DNA of 64,000 nucleotides, from positions 678,454 to 742,453 of the forward strand of contig NZ_JACIEE010000001.1 in NCBI RefSeq assembly GCF_014196765.1, in the 5' to 3' direction. Below the pieces are notes generated by a model. That model did not search any database. It was not told the origin of the DNA and was given only the letters and a program-made list of their open reading frames with translations. Position numbers and translations under genes: made by a program. Source of the DNA: Mycoplana azooxidifex. GTDB taxonomy: Bacteria; Pseudomonadota; Alphaproteobacteria; Rhizobiales; Rhizobiaceae. Below, piece by piece: positions 53,557-61,308 of this stretch; within the stretch, counting starts at the first letter, position 1; each line of letters opens with the position of its first letter.

Positions 53557-54510
53557 ATGCGCTGGTTCGGCAACAGGAAGAGCGGAATAAAGGCCCTGTC
53601 GATCACCCCGCCGGAACCGGCACCGGGCCGGCACGGCATCGCGATCGCGCTGTGCGTGAAGAACGAGGCGGCCTACATCGAAGAATGGCTGCGCTTCCAC
53701 TCAGCCATAGGCGTCCGCCACTTCATCATCTACGACAACGGCTCGACGGATGCGACCTGCGACATCATCCGTAGCGTGCTCGACCCGGCCGAACTGACGC
53801 TGATGGCGTGGGCCGGTAAGGTCACCTCCAGCAAGACGGACCAGTTGATAGACGGGCAGGTGCTCGCTTTCGCCCACGCCATCCTCAATTTCGGCGGCAG
53901 CTTCCGCCGCATGGCCTTCATCGACGCCGACGAATTCCTGCTGCCGAAGACGGGTGCGACCCTCGAGGAAGCGCTGGCGGCGACCGGCGACTTTCCCAAC
54001 GTCTCGCTGCCCTGGCACATGTTCGGCACGAGCGGCCACAAGAAGAGGCCGGCCGGGCCTGTTGCCCAGGCCTACACGAAGCGCGGCGCCGATCCGCTGG
54101 GCCCGCAGGAGCACTCCGCCAACTTCAAGTGCATCGTCGATCCCTGCGAGGTGACGGAAGTCACGATCCACCAGTTCAAGACGAAGACCCACGGCGACCT
54201 GACCGTCAACGATGCCGGCTATCGCACCAGCCGTGACGGCCGCAAGGAACGGCGTTTCTACTCCAACGCGCACCTGCAGCTGAACCACTACTACAGCAAG
54301 TCCGAAGAGGAGATGCTGGCGAAGATGGCGCGCGGCTCGAACTATGCCGTCTCGGCGGAGAAGCTGGAGGAGAAGATGCGCATCACGCTCGCCAACATCC
54401 ACAGTTCCGAGGTCGAGGATCTCGCCATGGTGGATTTCATTGCCGAGAACGGCATCCGCCTCGCCTCCAATGAAGGCACGGCATATCGCGAAGGCTCCGC
54501 CGCCGGCTGA
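53557..54510 (+). CDS. GT92/GT2-like glycosyltransferase (DUF23-type)
   Basis: 317 aa. IALCVKNEAAYIEEWLRFHS and FIIYDNGSTDATCDII are the donor-binding half; FIDADEFLLPK is the DxD metal motif; LQLNHYYSKSEEEM is the C-terminal catalytic motif seen in GT92 proteins. Probably cytoplasmic, adding a sugar to a surface polysaccharide. GGAG precedes the ATG. The 263-bp gap before it is the divergent promoter region with the GT8-like operon; nothing distinct is seen in it. Confidence 0.86.
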   Translation: MRWFGNRKSGIKALSITPPEPAPGRHGIAIALCVKNEAAYIEEWLRFHSAIGVRHFIIYDNGSTDATCDIIRSVLDPAELTLMAWAGKVTSSKTDQLIDGQVLAFAHAILNFGGSFRRMAFIDADEFLLPKTGATLEEALAATGDFPNVSLPWHMFGTSGHKKRPAGPVAQAYTKRGADPLGPQEHSANFKCIVDPCEVTEVTIHQFKTKTHGDLTVNDAGYRTSRDGRKERRFYSNAHLQLNHYYSKSEEEMLAKMARGSNYAVSAEKLEEKMRITLANIHSSEVEDLAMVDFIAENGIRLASNEGTAYREGSAAG

Positions 54511-54529
54511 GCCCTCCCCGTGCGCACGC

Positions 54530-55249
54530 TCAGCCCTTGCCCGTCCACAGCGGCAGGCCGGAGCTTTCCGCCACGCCGGGATCGGCGGTGAAGACCGGAT
54601 AGTTCCGGTCGCGCAGGGTCTGCAGCACCTTCTGGTCCATGTCGCGATGGAACCGGGCCAGGTTTTCCTGGTTATAGACATGCCCTGTCGACTGTGGATT
54701 GATGCCCGACAGGATCACCGCCGGCGCGCCGTTATAAAGCGAAAACAGCGCCGCATTGATGCCGTTGGAGCATTTGCTCTCTGCGTCCAGCTCGTCGCTC
54801 TTGAAGCCGCAGACCCGGTCCAGCAGCGCCATGCGCTGGTAGCGGTCGACGATTTCAAGATTGTCGTAGCGATAGTCGAAGGCCTTCAGGCCCTCGATCA
54901 GCGACGGCAGCCCGTCCCGCCAGAGCAGCATGTAGAGCGCACCCGTCCTCTGGCCGTTCAGGACCCGCCGGACCTCGACCGCATTGGTGTTGGTGCCGCG
55001 GATCTGGTTGAACATCATGAAGGTGATGTCGGGCGCCTCGATCCCCCAGCGCTGCGTCACCGTCTGCGCGCCGTTGATGGTGATCACCCGGTAGCTGCCG
55101 TCGAAACCGGCCGGCAGGTGCGAGACCGGCGCAGAGCCGACGACCAGCACCGGGCCGTCCAGCGGAACGACCGAGGCAGGCGGCCTGGGCCGCGTCAGAT
55201 TGTATTTGATCCGCCGGTAGAGGCGCGTCTTTGCTTCGGAAAAGGACAC
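54530..55249 (-). CDS. Hypothetical polysaccharide-linked protein (possible glycosyltransferase)
   Basis: 239 aa, GTG start (no in-frame ATG before the core). PVLVVGSAPVSHLPAGFDGS opens a nucleotide-binding-like fold, and KCSNGINAALFSLYNGAPAV with LSGINPQSTGHVYNQENLAR follows. The order of motifs resembles GT29/MptE-like proteins that contain a GS.P.. loop, but this is weak. It lies between the GT92-like gene and the acyltransferase. Confidence 0.6.
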   Translation of the reverse strand: MSFSEAKTRLYRRIKYNLTRPRPPASVVPLDGPVLVVGSAPVSHLPAGFDGSYRVITINGAQTVTQRWGIEAPDITFMMFNQIRGTNTNAVEVRRVLNGQRTGALYMLLWRDGLPSLIEGLKAFDYRYDNLEIVDRYQRMALLDRVCGFKSDELDAESKCSNGINAALFSLYNGAPAVILSGINPQSTGHVYNQENLARFHRDMDQKVLQTLRDRNYPVFTADPGVAESSGLPLWTGKG

Positions 55250-55310
55250 TCAGTTGCCGCCCATCTGCAATCGGGAATAGCCGCGATAAAATCCGCGGAC
55301 CCGGCAACTG

Positions 55311-55904
55311 TCAATCCACGGCACCGCCCTGGCCGCGCCTGGCCCGGACTTCGGCCAGCGCAACCGTCGGCGCCTGCGCCGCTCCGCCCCGCATCTTGAC
55401 GAGCCGCGCCGGCGCGCCGGCATAGACGCCGTAGGGAACGGTCCGACCCTTCACCACGCTGTTTGCGCCGATGACGCATCCCCGGGCGATATGCGTACCG
55501 CCGAGGATCTTCACGCCCGCGCCGATCCAGACGTCGTCCTCGACGACGATCGGCTTCTTGACGTTCGCCTGCATGCGGATCGGCACGTCGACATCGTCGT
55601 AGCCATGATCGAAGGAGGCCATCACGACATGGGCGGCCACGCGGACGTCGTCGCCGATGCGGATGCCGCCATGGCCGAGAAGCACCGTGTAGTCGTTGAG
55701 GGAGACGTTGCGGCCGATCTCGATTGTGCCGCTCTGCGCATCGATGACGACGCCGCTGCGCAGCGAAACCCGGTCGCCGATCGTGATTGTCCCCTGCCGC
55801 CAGCGAAACCGCGGCAGGTAGGGCATCTTGGGCCGCTTGCCGATCTTCAGGGATCCGCCGGAGAAGAAAGCCCTGAGTTTCACCAGGGGGCCGAAGTTCC
55901 ACAT
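55311..55904 (-). CDS. Left-handed beta-helix acyltransferase (LbH/WcaF-type)
   Basis: 197 aa. Hexapeptide repeats run from about residue 45 (ITIGDRVSLRSGVVIDAQSG, IEIGRNVSLNDYTVLLGHGG). The active-site His is in MASFDHGYDD, followed by IVVEDDVWIGAGVKILGG. These are typical of WcaF/CysE-type O-acetyltransferases. ATG 55904 follows AAGGACG. It would acetylate an exopolysaccharide or lipopolysaccharide sugar. Confidence 0.9.
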   Translation of the reverse strand: MWNFGPLVKLRAFFSGGSLKIGKRPKMPYLPRFRWRQGTITIGDRVSLRSGVVIDAQSGTIEIGRNVSLNDYTVLLGHGGIRIGDDVRVAAHVVMASFDHGYDDVDVPIRMQANVKKPIVVEDDVWIGAGVKILGGTHIARGCVIGANSVVKGRTVPYGVYAGAPARLVKMRGGAAQAPTVALAEVRARRGQGGAVD

Positions 55905-56133
55905 CGAAGTCGTCCTTGATTCTGCAGCGGATGCAAAGACGCCGTACCGCCGCCCTGCAATCGTATCGTCACTGCGACCGAAGCCGACGCAGGCAATGGC
56001 CTCCAGATAAGAACCATCGCCGCCGGCGCAAGGCCTCAGTGACAACGTAGAACTGTCAACCACGGCGATATTTTGCCCGTCCCTTCATAATTCCGTCATT
56101 GGCGCGCAGGATGCGGGACAGCAGGGAGGACGG

Positions 56134-56373
56134 ATGGAGGCGAGCGCGGTGGGCGTGAAGGACGTGCTGCTCGGGATGCTGCTGGCAACCCTCGTCTCGT
56201 GTACCACGGGCGATGCCGTGCGAGACGAAGCGACGATGTCGGAGAAACCCAAGCCGAGGTCCGTCGAATGGCTAAGGCAGCACTGCCCGGACTGCATCGA
56301 CGGCGGCCCGAGATACGCCGGCCCTAGCGGTGCTGACCCAAGAGACGCCGCTCCAAGGGACGCCGGGCCATGA
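56134..56373 (+). CDS. Small predicted lipoprotein
   Basis: 79 aa. A hydrophobic N-terminus (VLLGMLLATLVSC) ends in a lipobox-like LVSC, so it may be acylated. AGGGAGGACGG precedes the ATG. The tail has two DPRDA/APRDA units. Its stop overlaps the next start (ATGA). No family recognised. Presence of a strong ribosome site and coupling supports a real gene. Confidence 0.5.
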   Translation: MEASAVGVKDVLLGMLLATLVSCTTGDAVRDEATMSEKPKPRSVEWLRQHCPDCIDGGPRYAGPSGADPRDAAPRDAGP

Positions 56374-56948
56374 GGGAGCCGATACGCAGCACCCGCGCCG
56401 GCGAGGCCGTCTTCTCCGCCTGCGGCCGATACCGCTACCGGTTGGGCCGCCGCTGGTCCGCCGAGGGCGGCGACGTGGTCTGGATCATGCTGAACCCGTC
56501 CCGCGCGGATGCGGGCACAGACGATCCGACCATCCGCCGCTGCATCGCATTCTCGCGCCACTGGGGCTATGGCGGCATGGTGGTCGTCAATCTCTTCGCC
56601 CTCTGCGCCACCCATCCGGCCGCGCTCCATGGGGTGCCCGATCCCGTCGGCCCGGAGAACGATGCCCACATCGCTGCCGCCTTTCGCGGCGCAGACGGCT
56701 CGGCATCCTCCGGGCCCGATATCGTCGCGGCCTGGGGCGCACATCCGACCGCGTCCGGGCGCGCCGCTCTCGTCCTGGCAATGGCCGGCGACAGCGTCCG
56801 CTGCCTCGGTACCACCCGATCCGGCCACCCCCGCCACCCGCTCTATGTCGCGGCCGGCCAGTCGCGCCTGGACCTTGTTCCCGCAGGCATCGGAGTTCGC
56901 CCGGTCCCTAGAGCTTCGGCAGCCCTTCCGGCCGCAGCTGCCTCTTGA
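56370..56948 (+). CDS. DUF1643 domain protein
   Basis: 192 aa. WIMLNPSRADAGTDDPTIRR and GYGGMVVVNLFALCATHP are the DUF1643 signature. The 3' end overlaps the end of quiC by 41 bp in convergent orientation. Function unknown. Coupled to the small lipoprotein upstream by an ATGA overlap. Confidence 0.84.
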   Translation: MREPIRSTRAGEAVFSACGRYRYRLGRRWSAEGGDVVWIMLNPSRADAGTDDPTIRRCIAFSRHWGYGGMVVVNLFALCATHPAALHGVPDPVGPENDAHIAAAFRGADGSASSGPDIVAAWGAHPTASGRAALVLAMAGDSVRCLGTTRSGHPRHPLYVAAGQSRLDLVPAGIGVRPVPRASAALPAAAAS

Positions 56949-58797
56949 GCGCGGCGATGCGGAAGATCGCGTTCACAGCCCCGTAACCGGCATAGTCGCG
57001 GCGTTCCACGATCTCGAAGAAGAAGCCCTCGCCGTAGGTCGGGCTGTAGAGCTGGAAATATTCCCCGCGCTCATCGCGGTCGTAGAGAATGTTCTCGGCC
57101 CTCAGTTTCTCGGTCAGCTCCGGCTCCAGGCCGAAGCGGGCCTCGACGTCGTCATAGTAGTTCGGCGAGATCGAAAGCGGGCGAAAGCCGTTCTTGCGCA
57201 AGGCTGTGGCGGTCGCAAAGATGTCGTCGGTGTGGAAGGCGAGATGCTGCACGCCCGAGCCGAATGTCTCGGCGATGAAATGGCCCGCCAGCGTGCGACG
57301 GTTTTCCGCGCCGTTCAGGGTGATGCGCAGCGAGCCGGACGCGTTCTGCACCACCTGGCTGCGCACCACGCCGGCCGGGTCGATGATGTCGACCACCGGC
57401 GTCTTCGCCGCCTCGAAGATCGAGGTGTAGAAAAGTACCCAGGTCAGCATCTCTTCATAGCCGACCGTCTGTGCGATGTGGTCGACGAAGCGAAGTCCCG
57501 CCGGCGCCGTCTCGCCCTCCTCGCCGCAGGGCTCGAAATCGATGTCCCAGATCCGGCCGAGATCGCTCTCCTCGTCGAGCAGGTAGACGAGCCCGCCGCC
57601 GACGCCGCGGATGGCCGGCACCTCGACCTCGCCGGCCGCCACAGGCTGGCTGAACGGCTCGGCATTGAGAGCGAGCGCGCGCTCCACCGCCCGCGTTGCG
57701 TCGTCGACGACGAGCCCGATCGCATAGGCGGAGCTGCCGTGCACAGCGTAGGACGCGCCGGCAAACCCGCCCTCTTCCATGTTGACTAGGATGCGGATGT
57801 CGCCCTGCCGGTAGACGTCGACCTTCTTCGACCGGTGGGTGTCGGTCTTGCGAAAACCCAGCGTCCTCAGGATCGTCACCAGTTCCGCGGCCTCGTCCTC
57901 GGCAACCGTGAATTCGACGAAGCTGATCCCCTTGACAACGGCGCGCTCCGGCATCGGCGTCACGGTCAGCGATCTGGCGTCTGGATGGCGGCGCACCTGG
58001 TCGCCGAGATAGATCAGCGAGCGATGGCCGTCGGCGGCGATCGGCTTGGCGGCCCCGCCGCGGAACTGGTCGTTGAAGATCTCCAGCGAGAAATATCCGT
58101 CATAGCCGGTCTCCGCGATCGCGCGGGTGAACTCGGTGACCGGCAGGTCGCCTTCGCCCGGCATGTTGCGGAAGTGGCGGCTCCAGTAGAGCAGGTCCAT
58201 GTCGATCAGCGGCGCATCGGCGAGCTGGACAATGAAGATCTTCTCCTTGGGGATCGAGCGGATCGAATTGATGTCGATTTTGCGCGAAAGCGTGTGGAAG
58301 CTGTCGAGGATCAGGCCGATATTGTCGTGGCCGGCGCGGCGCACGATCTCCCACGCATCGCGGTGATCCCAGATGTGCCGCCCCCAGGCGAGCGCCTCGT
58401 AGCCGACACGCAAACCACGTTTCGCCGCCCGCTCGCCGAGTTCGTAAAAATCCGCGGCTGCGCGGTCGATGCCGCCGAGCGAGATCGGCGAGACGTTGGA
58501 ACAGACGAGCACGAGGTCGGTCCCGAGCTGCTGCATGACGTCGAACTTGCGCTCCGCCCGGTCGAAGGTGCGGCCGCGGTGTGGTTCCGGCATGCCCTCG
58601 AAGTCGCGGAACGGCTGGAACAGCGTGATCTCCAGCCCGTGGTCGCGCACCATCCGACCGACGTCGGCGGGGCTGCCGTCGAAGGCGAGGAAATCGTTCT
58701 CGAAGATCTCGACGCCGTCGAAGCCCGCAGCCGCGATCGCCGCAAGCTTGTCGGGCAGTTCGCCGCTGATCGAAACGGTTGCGATCGAAGTCTTCAT
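56908..58797 (-). CDS. quiC: 3-dehydroshikimate dehydratase QuiC-type (TIM barrel fused to HPPD-like domain)
   Basis: 629 aa. The N-terminal half (about 1-280) is an AP-endonuclease-2/sugar-isomerase TIM barrel (GFDGVEIFEND, ILDSFHTLSR, YDGYFSLEIFNDQFRGG). The C-terminal half (about 295-629) is a 4-hydroxyphenylpyruvate dioxygenase/vicinal-oxygen-chelate fold (VDHIAQTVG, GVQHLAFHTDDI, GEGFFFEIVERRDYAGYG). This two-domain form is that of QuiC1/QsuB dehydratases, turning 3-dehydroshikimate into protocatechuate. GGAGGAGAAAGCGG precedes ATG 58797. Role: quinate/shikimate use feeding the protocatechuate pathway, other genes not here. Confidence 0.88.
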   Translation of the reverse strand: MKTSIATVSISGELPDKLAAIAAAGFDGVEIFENDFLAFDGSPADVGRMVRDHGLEITLFQPFRDFEGMPEPHRGRTFDRAERKFDVMQQLGTDLVLVCSNVSPISLGGIDRAAADFYELGERAAKRGLRVGYEALAWGRHIWDHRDAWEIVRRAGHDNIGLILDSFHTLSRKIDINSIRSIPKEKIFIVQLADAPLIDMDLLYWSRHFRNMPGEGDLPVTEFTRAIAETGYDGYFSLEIFNDQFRGGAAKPIAADGHRSLIYLGDQVRRHPDARSLTVTPMPERAVVKGISFVEFTVAEDEAAELVTILRTLGFRKTDTHRSKKVDVYRQGDIRILVNMEEGGFAGASYAVHGSSAYAIGLVVDDATRAVERALALNAEPFSQPVAAGEVEVPAIRGVGGGLVYLLDEESDLGRIWDIDFEPCGEEGETAPAGLRFVDHIAQTVGYEEMLTWVLFYTSIFEAAKTPVVDIIDPAGVVRSQVVQNASGSLRITLNGAENRRTLAGHFIAETFGSGVQHLAFHTDDIFATATALRKNGFRPLSISPNYYDDVEARFGLEPELTEKLRAENILYDRDERGEYFQLYSPTYGEGFFFEIVERRDYAGYGAVNAIFRIAALKRQLRPEGLPKL

Positions 58798-58902
58798 CCG
58801 CTTTCTCCTCCTCATCCCTGAAAAGCACGTTGCGGCATCGATCCCGCAATGCCGACCCTGCCTCCGCCCCCGCTGGCACTCCCGACCGGCCTAGCCAATA
58901 AT

Positions 58903-58916
58903 GTACTAACCAGTAC
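58903..58916. promoter_or_regulatory. Dyad upstream of quiC
   Basis: GTACT-AACC-AGTAC, 5-bp perfect arms, lies about 106 bp upstream of quiC. It resembles TetR-type operators. No regulator gene is adjacent in this window. Confidence 0.4.
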
Positions 58917-58982
58917 GTAACAGCAATTGGGATTTTGGATGCGAACCATAACCGGAACAGACCGACGGATCGCCGGCCGGCC

Positions 58983-59021
<39 letters not shown>

Positions 59022-59278
59022 CCGTCATTCGCCGCCATCGGCAATGGCGGCGCACAGCGGCGTGAGCCCTGCGGACGCGAACGGAACATACGAGATCAGG
59101 AAAGAGGGACGCGCGCGCGACAACGACGGCGAGAGGGGGTGATGCGTCTCATGGCGCACGCCGGACCGTGCCGGACCGAGCAAGGGCGCGCAGCGCGCAA
59201 GCTCGGCCATCACGGGTCGGCCGGCGAGGCCCGCCGGCTCGGGAAGGCGAGAATGGTTCACGCGTTACGGCGCGTTAT

Positions 59279-59304
59279 CAAACCGCAGCCGCGCAAGGCT
59301 GCGG
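59279..59304 (-). terminator. Intrinsic terminator after the hemophore-like gene
   Basis: On the minus strand CCGCAGCC-TTGCGC-GGCTGCGG is a perfect 8-bp stem followed by TTTGAT. It lies about 50 bp after the stop at 59353 and would end the haem-uptake transcript. Confidence 0.6.
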
Positions 59305-59352
59305 TCCGTGTTCGCGGCAATCCGGCGGGGTCGGCTCATCCCCCCCGACGCA

Positions 59353-59900
59353 TCACAGCAAGAAGTCTCCCTTCTCGAAGGTGACGAGCTTGTCGATGTG
59401 GAGGGCGAAGTCGGTCTTGCCGTCGCCGTTGGTATCGGCGGTGACGTAGGTGTCCTTGCCGCTCTTGGAATAGCGCAGTTCGCCGGCCTTGTCGGAGAAG
59501 GCGTCGGTGCCGATGAAGCTGAAGGACTGGTTGCCCGACTTCGTCGTGTTGGCGTCGATCGCCTTCAGGTCGATGATGTCGCCGTTGGCGAAGTCGAAGA
59601 TCGTGTCGCGGGCGGACGGGGTGGAGTCCGACACCGCCTTGAACACGAACACGTCCTTGCCGCTGCCGCCATAGAGGTCGTCGGCGCCCTTGCCGCCGTA
59701 GAGCGTGTCCGCCCCGCCCTCGCCCTTCAGCACGTCGTTGCCCGAGCCGCCGGTCAGCACGTTGGCGCTGCCGTTGCCGGTCAGCTTGTCGGCGTGGCTC
59801 GTGCCGATCAGGTTCTCGATCGACACGTAGGTGTCGCCCTTGGCGTCGTTGGTGTTGATCGAGGCCTTGGTCAGGCTGGCGGTGACGCCCTTCGACGCAC
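59353..59900. repeat. Duplicated RTX C-terminal segment (partner at 63474-64000)
   Basis: The last 175 codons of both RTX genes match at about 97% of bases; the visible differences are about fourteen scattered bases. The terminal 110 residues are identical in protein. This points to recent duplication or gene conversion. Confidence 0.9.
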
Positions 59901-61188
59901 CGGCATAGGAGGCCGTGTCCTTGCCCGCGCCGCCGTCGAGCCGGTCCGCACCCGCCCCGCCAGTGAGCGTGTCGTTGCCGCCATCGCCCTTCAGCTGGTC
60001 GGCGCCGCCGTAGCCGTAGAGCTTGTCGCTGCCCGAGCCGGCCTTGATCAGGTCGGCGCCGGCGCCGCCCTTCAGCGTCTCGCCCTTCGCGGTGCCGGAG
60101 ATCGTCTCGACGACGTCGCCGATCTTGATCGTGAACGTCTTCGAAGCAGTCGCGCCGCCCGCATCGGTCACCTTCAGCGTCACCGTGTCGGACTGCACCT
60201 TCTCGTAGTCGATCGCCTTGGCCACCAGCAGCTTGTTGCCCGACAGCTTGAACAGCCCGCCAGCCGTATCCGTCAGCTTGTAGGTCAGCGCCTTGCCCTC
60301 CGGGTCCTTCGCCGAGAACGTGCCGATGGTCGTGCCGATCTTGCTGTTTTCCGCGATCGTCGCCTTCGACAGCGCGATCGACGTCGGCGCCTTGTTCGTC
60401 GACGACGCCAGCTTGGTCAGGTCGACGCTGCCGTCCGAGAATTTCGCGATCTCGAAGTTCTTCAGCGTGTCGCGGCCGTCATTGGCGCCGGAGCGCTTGT
60501 CGGTCACGGTGACGCTGCCGTTGCTGTTCTTCGTCAGCGTGTAGTTCGCCTTCGTCCCGCTGAAGACGGCCGTGTCCTTGCCCGCCGCGCCGTCGAACGT
60601 GTCGTTGCCACCGTTGCCGCGGACGGTGTCGTTGTATTTCGTGCCGCGATAGGTGTCCGCGCCGGCCGATCCGACCACGTTATGCGCCTCGGCCCAGAGA
60701 AAGCTTTCGAGCGCTGCGGGCTTGGAGACGCCGCCGCCGTCATGCGCACCCCCCATCAGCCCGTAGATCACATCATGCACGTCCCCGCGCTCGCCGTAGG
60801 CATTGTAGATCTTCAGCCCGCTGATCTCGATCGGCGTCTCGACATTGGCGATGTGGCCACCCTCGACGTCGAACGAGCCGTCGGCGCTGTTGTAGCTGTC
60901 GCCGAGCGTCGACAGGCGCACGGTGGTCAGCGTGCCGCTCAGGGTGTGGTCGTTGAAGTAGTAGTTGAAGTTCTTGCCATCGAGGATGATGGCCTTGGTA
61001 TCGCCCTCCTTGCCCTTCACCACCTTGTCGAGAAGCACGATCTGGTCGCCCTCGAACTGGCCGGAGCCGCCGAGGATATAGGGCCAGCCTGTCGGCACCA
61101 GCGTTGAAAAGTACTTCGTGAACGCCGTGTTGAAGTTGACCCCGGTCGATGAACCGAGTTCGGCGGTAAGCTTGATGGTGATCGTCAT
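59353..61188 (-). CDS. RTX protein with N-terminal HasA-like hemophore domain (type I secreted)
   Basis: 611 aa. Residues 1-170 resemble hemophore HasA. YY (76-77), then DHTLSG (80-85), matches the HasA haem Tyr and its helper His, and GDVHDVIYGLMGG (135-147) matches the HasA C-terminal signature. No His is seen at the HasA His32 place, so a single Tyr ligand is expected. Residues about 265-365 form a cadherin-like fold (DPEGKALTYKL, YEKVQSDTVTLKVTDAGG). RTX nonapeptides (GGAGADLI, GGSGNDVL) follow, about 375-430 and 475-520. The tail ends FEKGDFLL, the type I export signal. HasA alone is about 190 aa, so the fusion is unusual. ATG 61188 follows GGGAG. Confidence 0.83.
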   Translation of the reverse strand: MTITIKLTAELGSSTGVNFNTAFTKYFSTLVPTGWPYILGGSGQFEGDQIVLLDKVVKGKEGDTKAIILDGKNFNYYFNDHTLSGTLTTVRLSTLGDSYNSADGSFDVEGGHIANVETPIEISGLKIYNAYGERGDVHDVIYGLMGGAHDGGGVSKPAALESFLWAEAHNVVGSAGADTYRGTKYNDTVRGNGGNDTFDGAAGKDTAVFSGTKANYTLTKNSNGSVTVTDKRSGANDGRDTLKNFEIAKFSDGSVDLTKLASSTNKAPTSIALSKATIAENSKIGTTIGTFSAKDPEGKALTYKLTDTAGGLFKLSGNKLLVAKAIDYEKVQSDTVTLKVTDAGGATASKTFTIKIGDVVETISGTAKGETLKGGAGADLIKAGSGSDKLYGYGGADQLKGDGGNDTLTGGAGADRLDGGAGKDTASYAGASKGVTASLTKASINTNDAKGDTYVSIENLIGTSHADKLTGNGSANVLTGGSGNDVLKGEGGADTLYGGKGADDLYGGSGKDVFVFKAVSDSTPSARDTIFDFANGDIIDLKAIDANTTKSGNQSFSFIGTDAFSDKAGELRYSKSGKDTYVTADTNGDGKTDFALHIDKLVTFEKGDFLL

Positions 61189-61308
61189 CTCGTCACTCCC
61201 GTTTCGGGCAGCCAGCCGATCCGTCGAAACCTCGCGGATGGGCGGCAGCCCCAGTAAGGCCCTGTAAGGCAAGGTGGACGGCGCCCGTGGGCGCAGGCGC
61301 CATCCGGG

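Noticed and set aside
59353..60060. Repeated blocks considered as CRISPR or tandem DNA repeats
   Set aside because: They encode RTX nonapeptides in a long open frame; spacing and sequence vary as protein repeats do.
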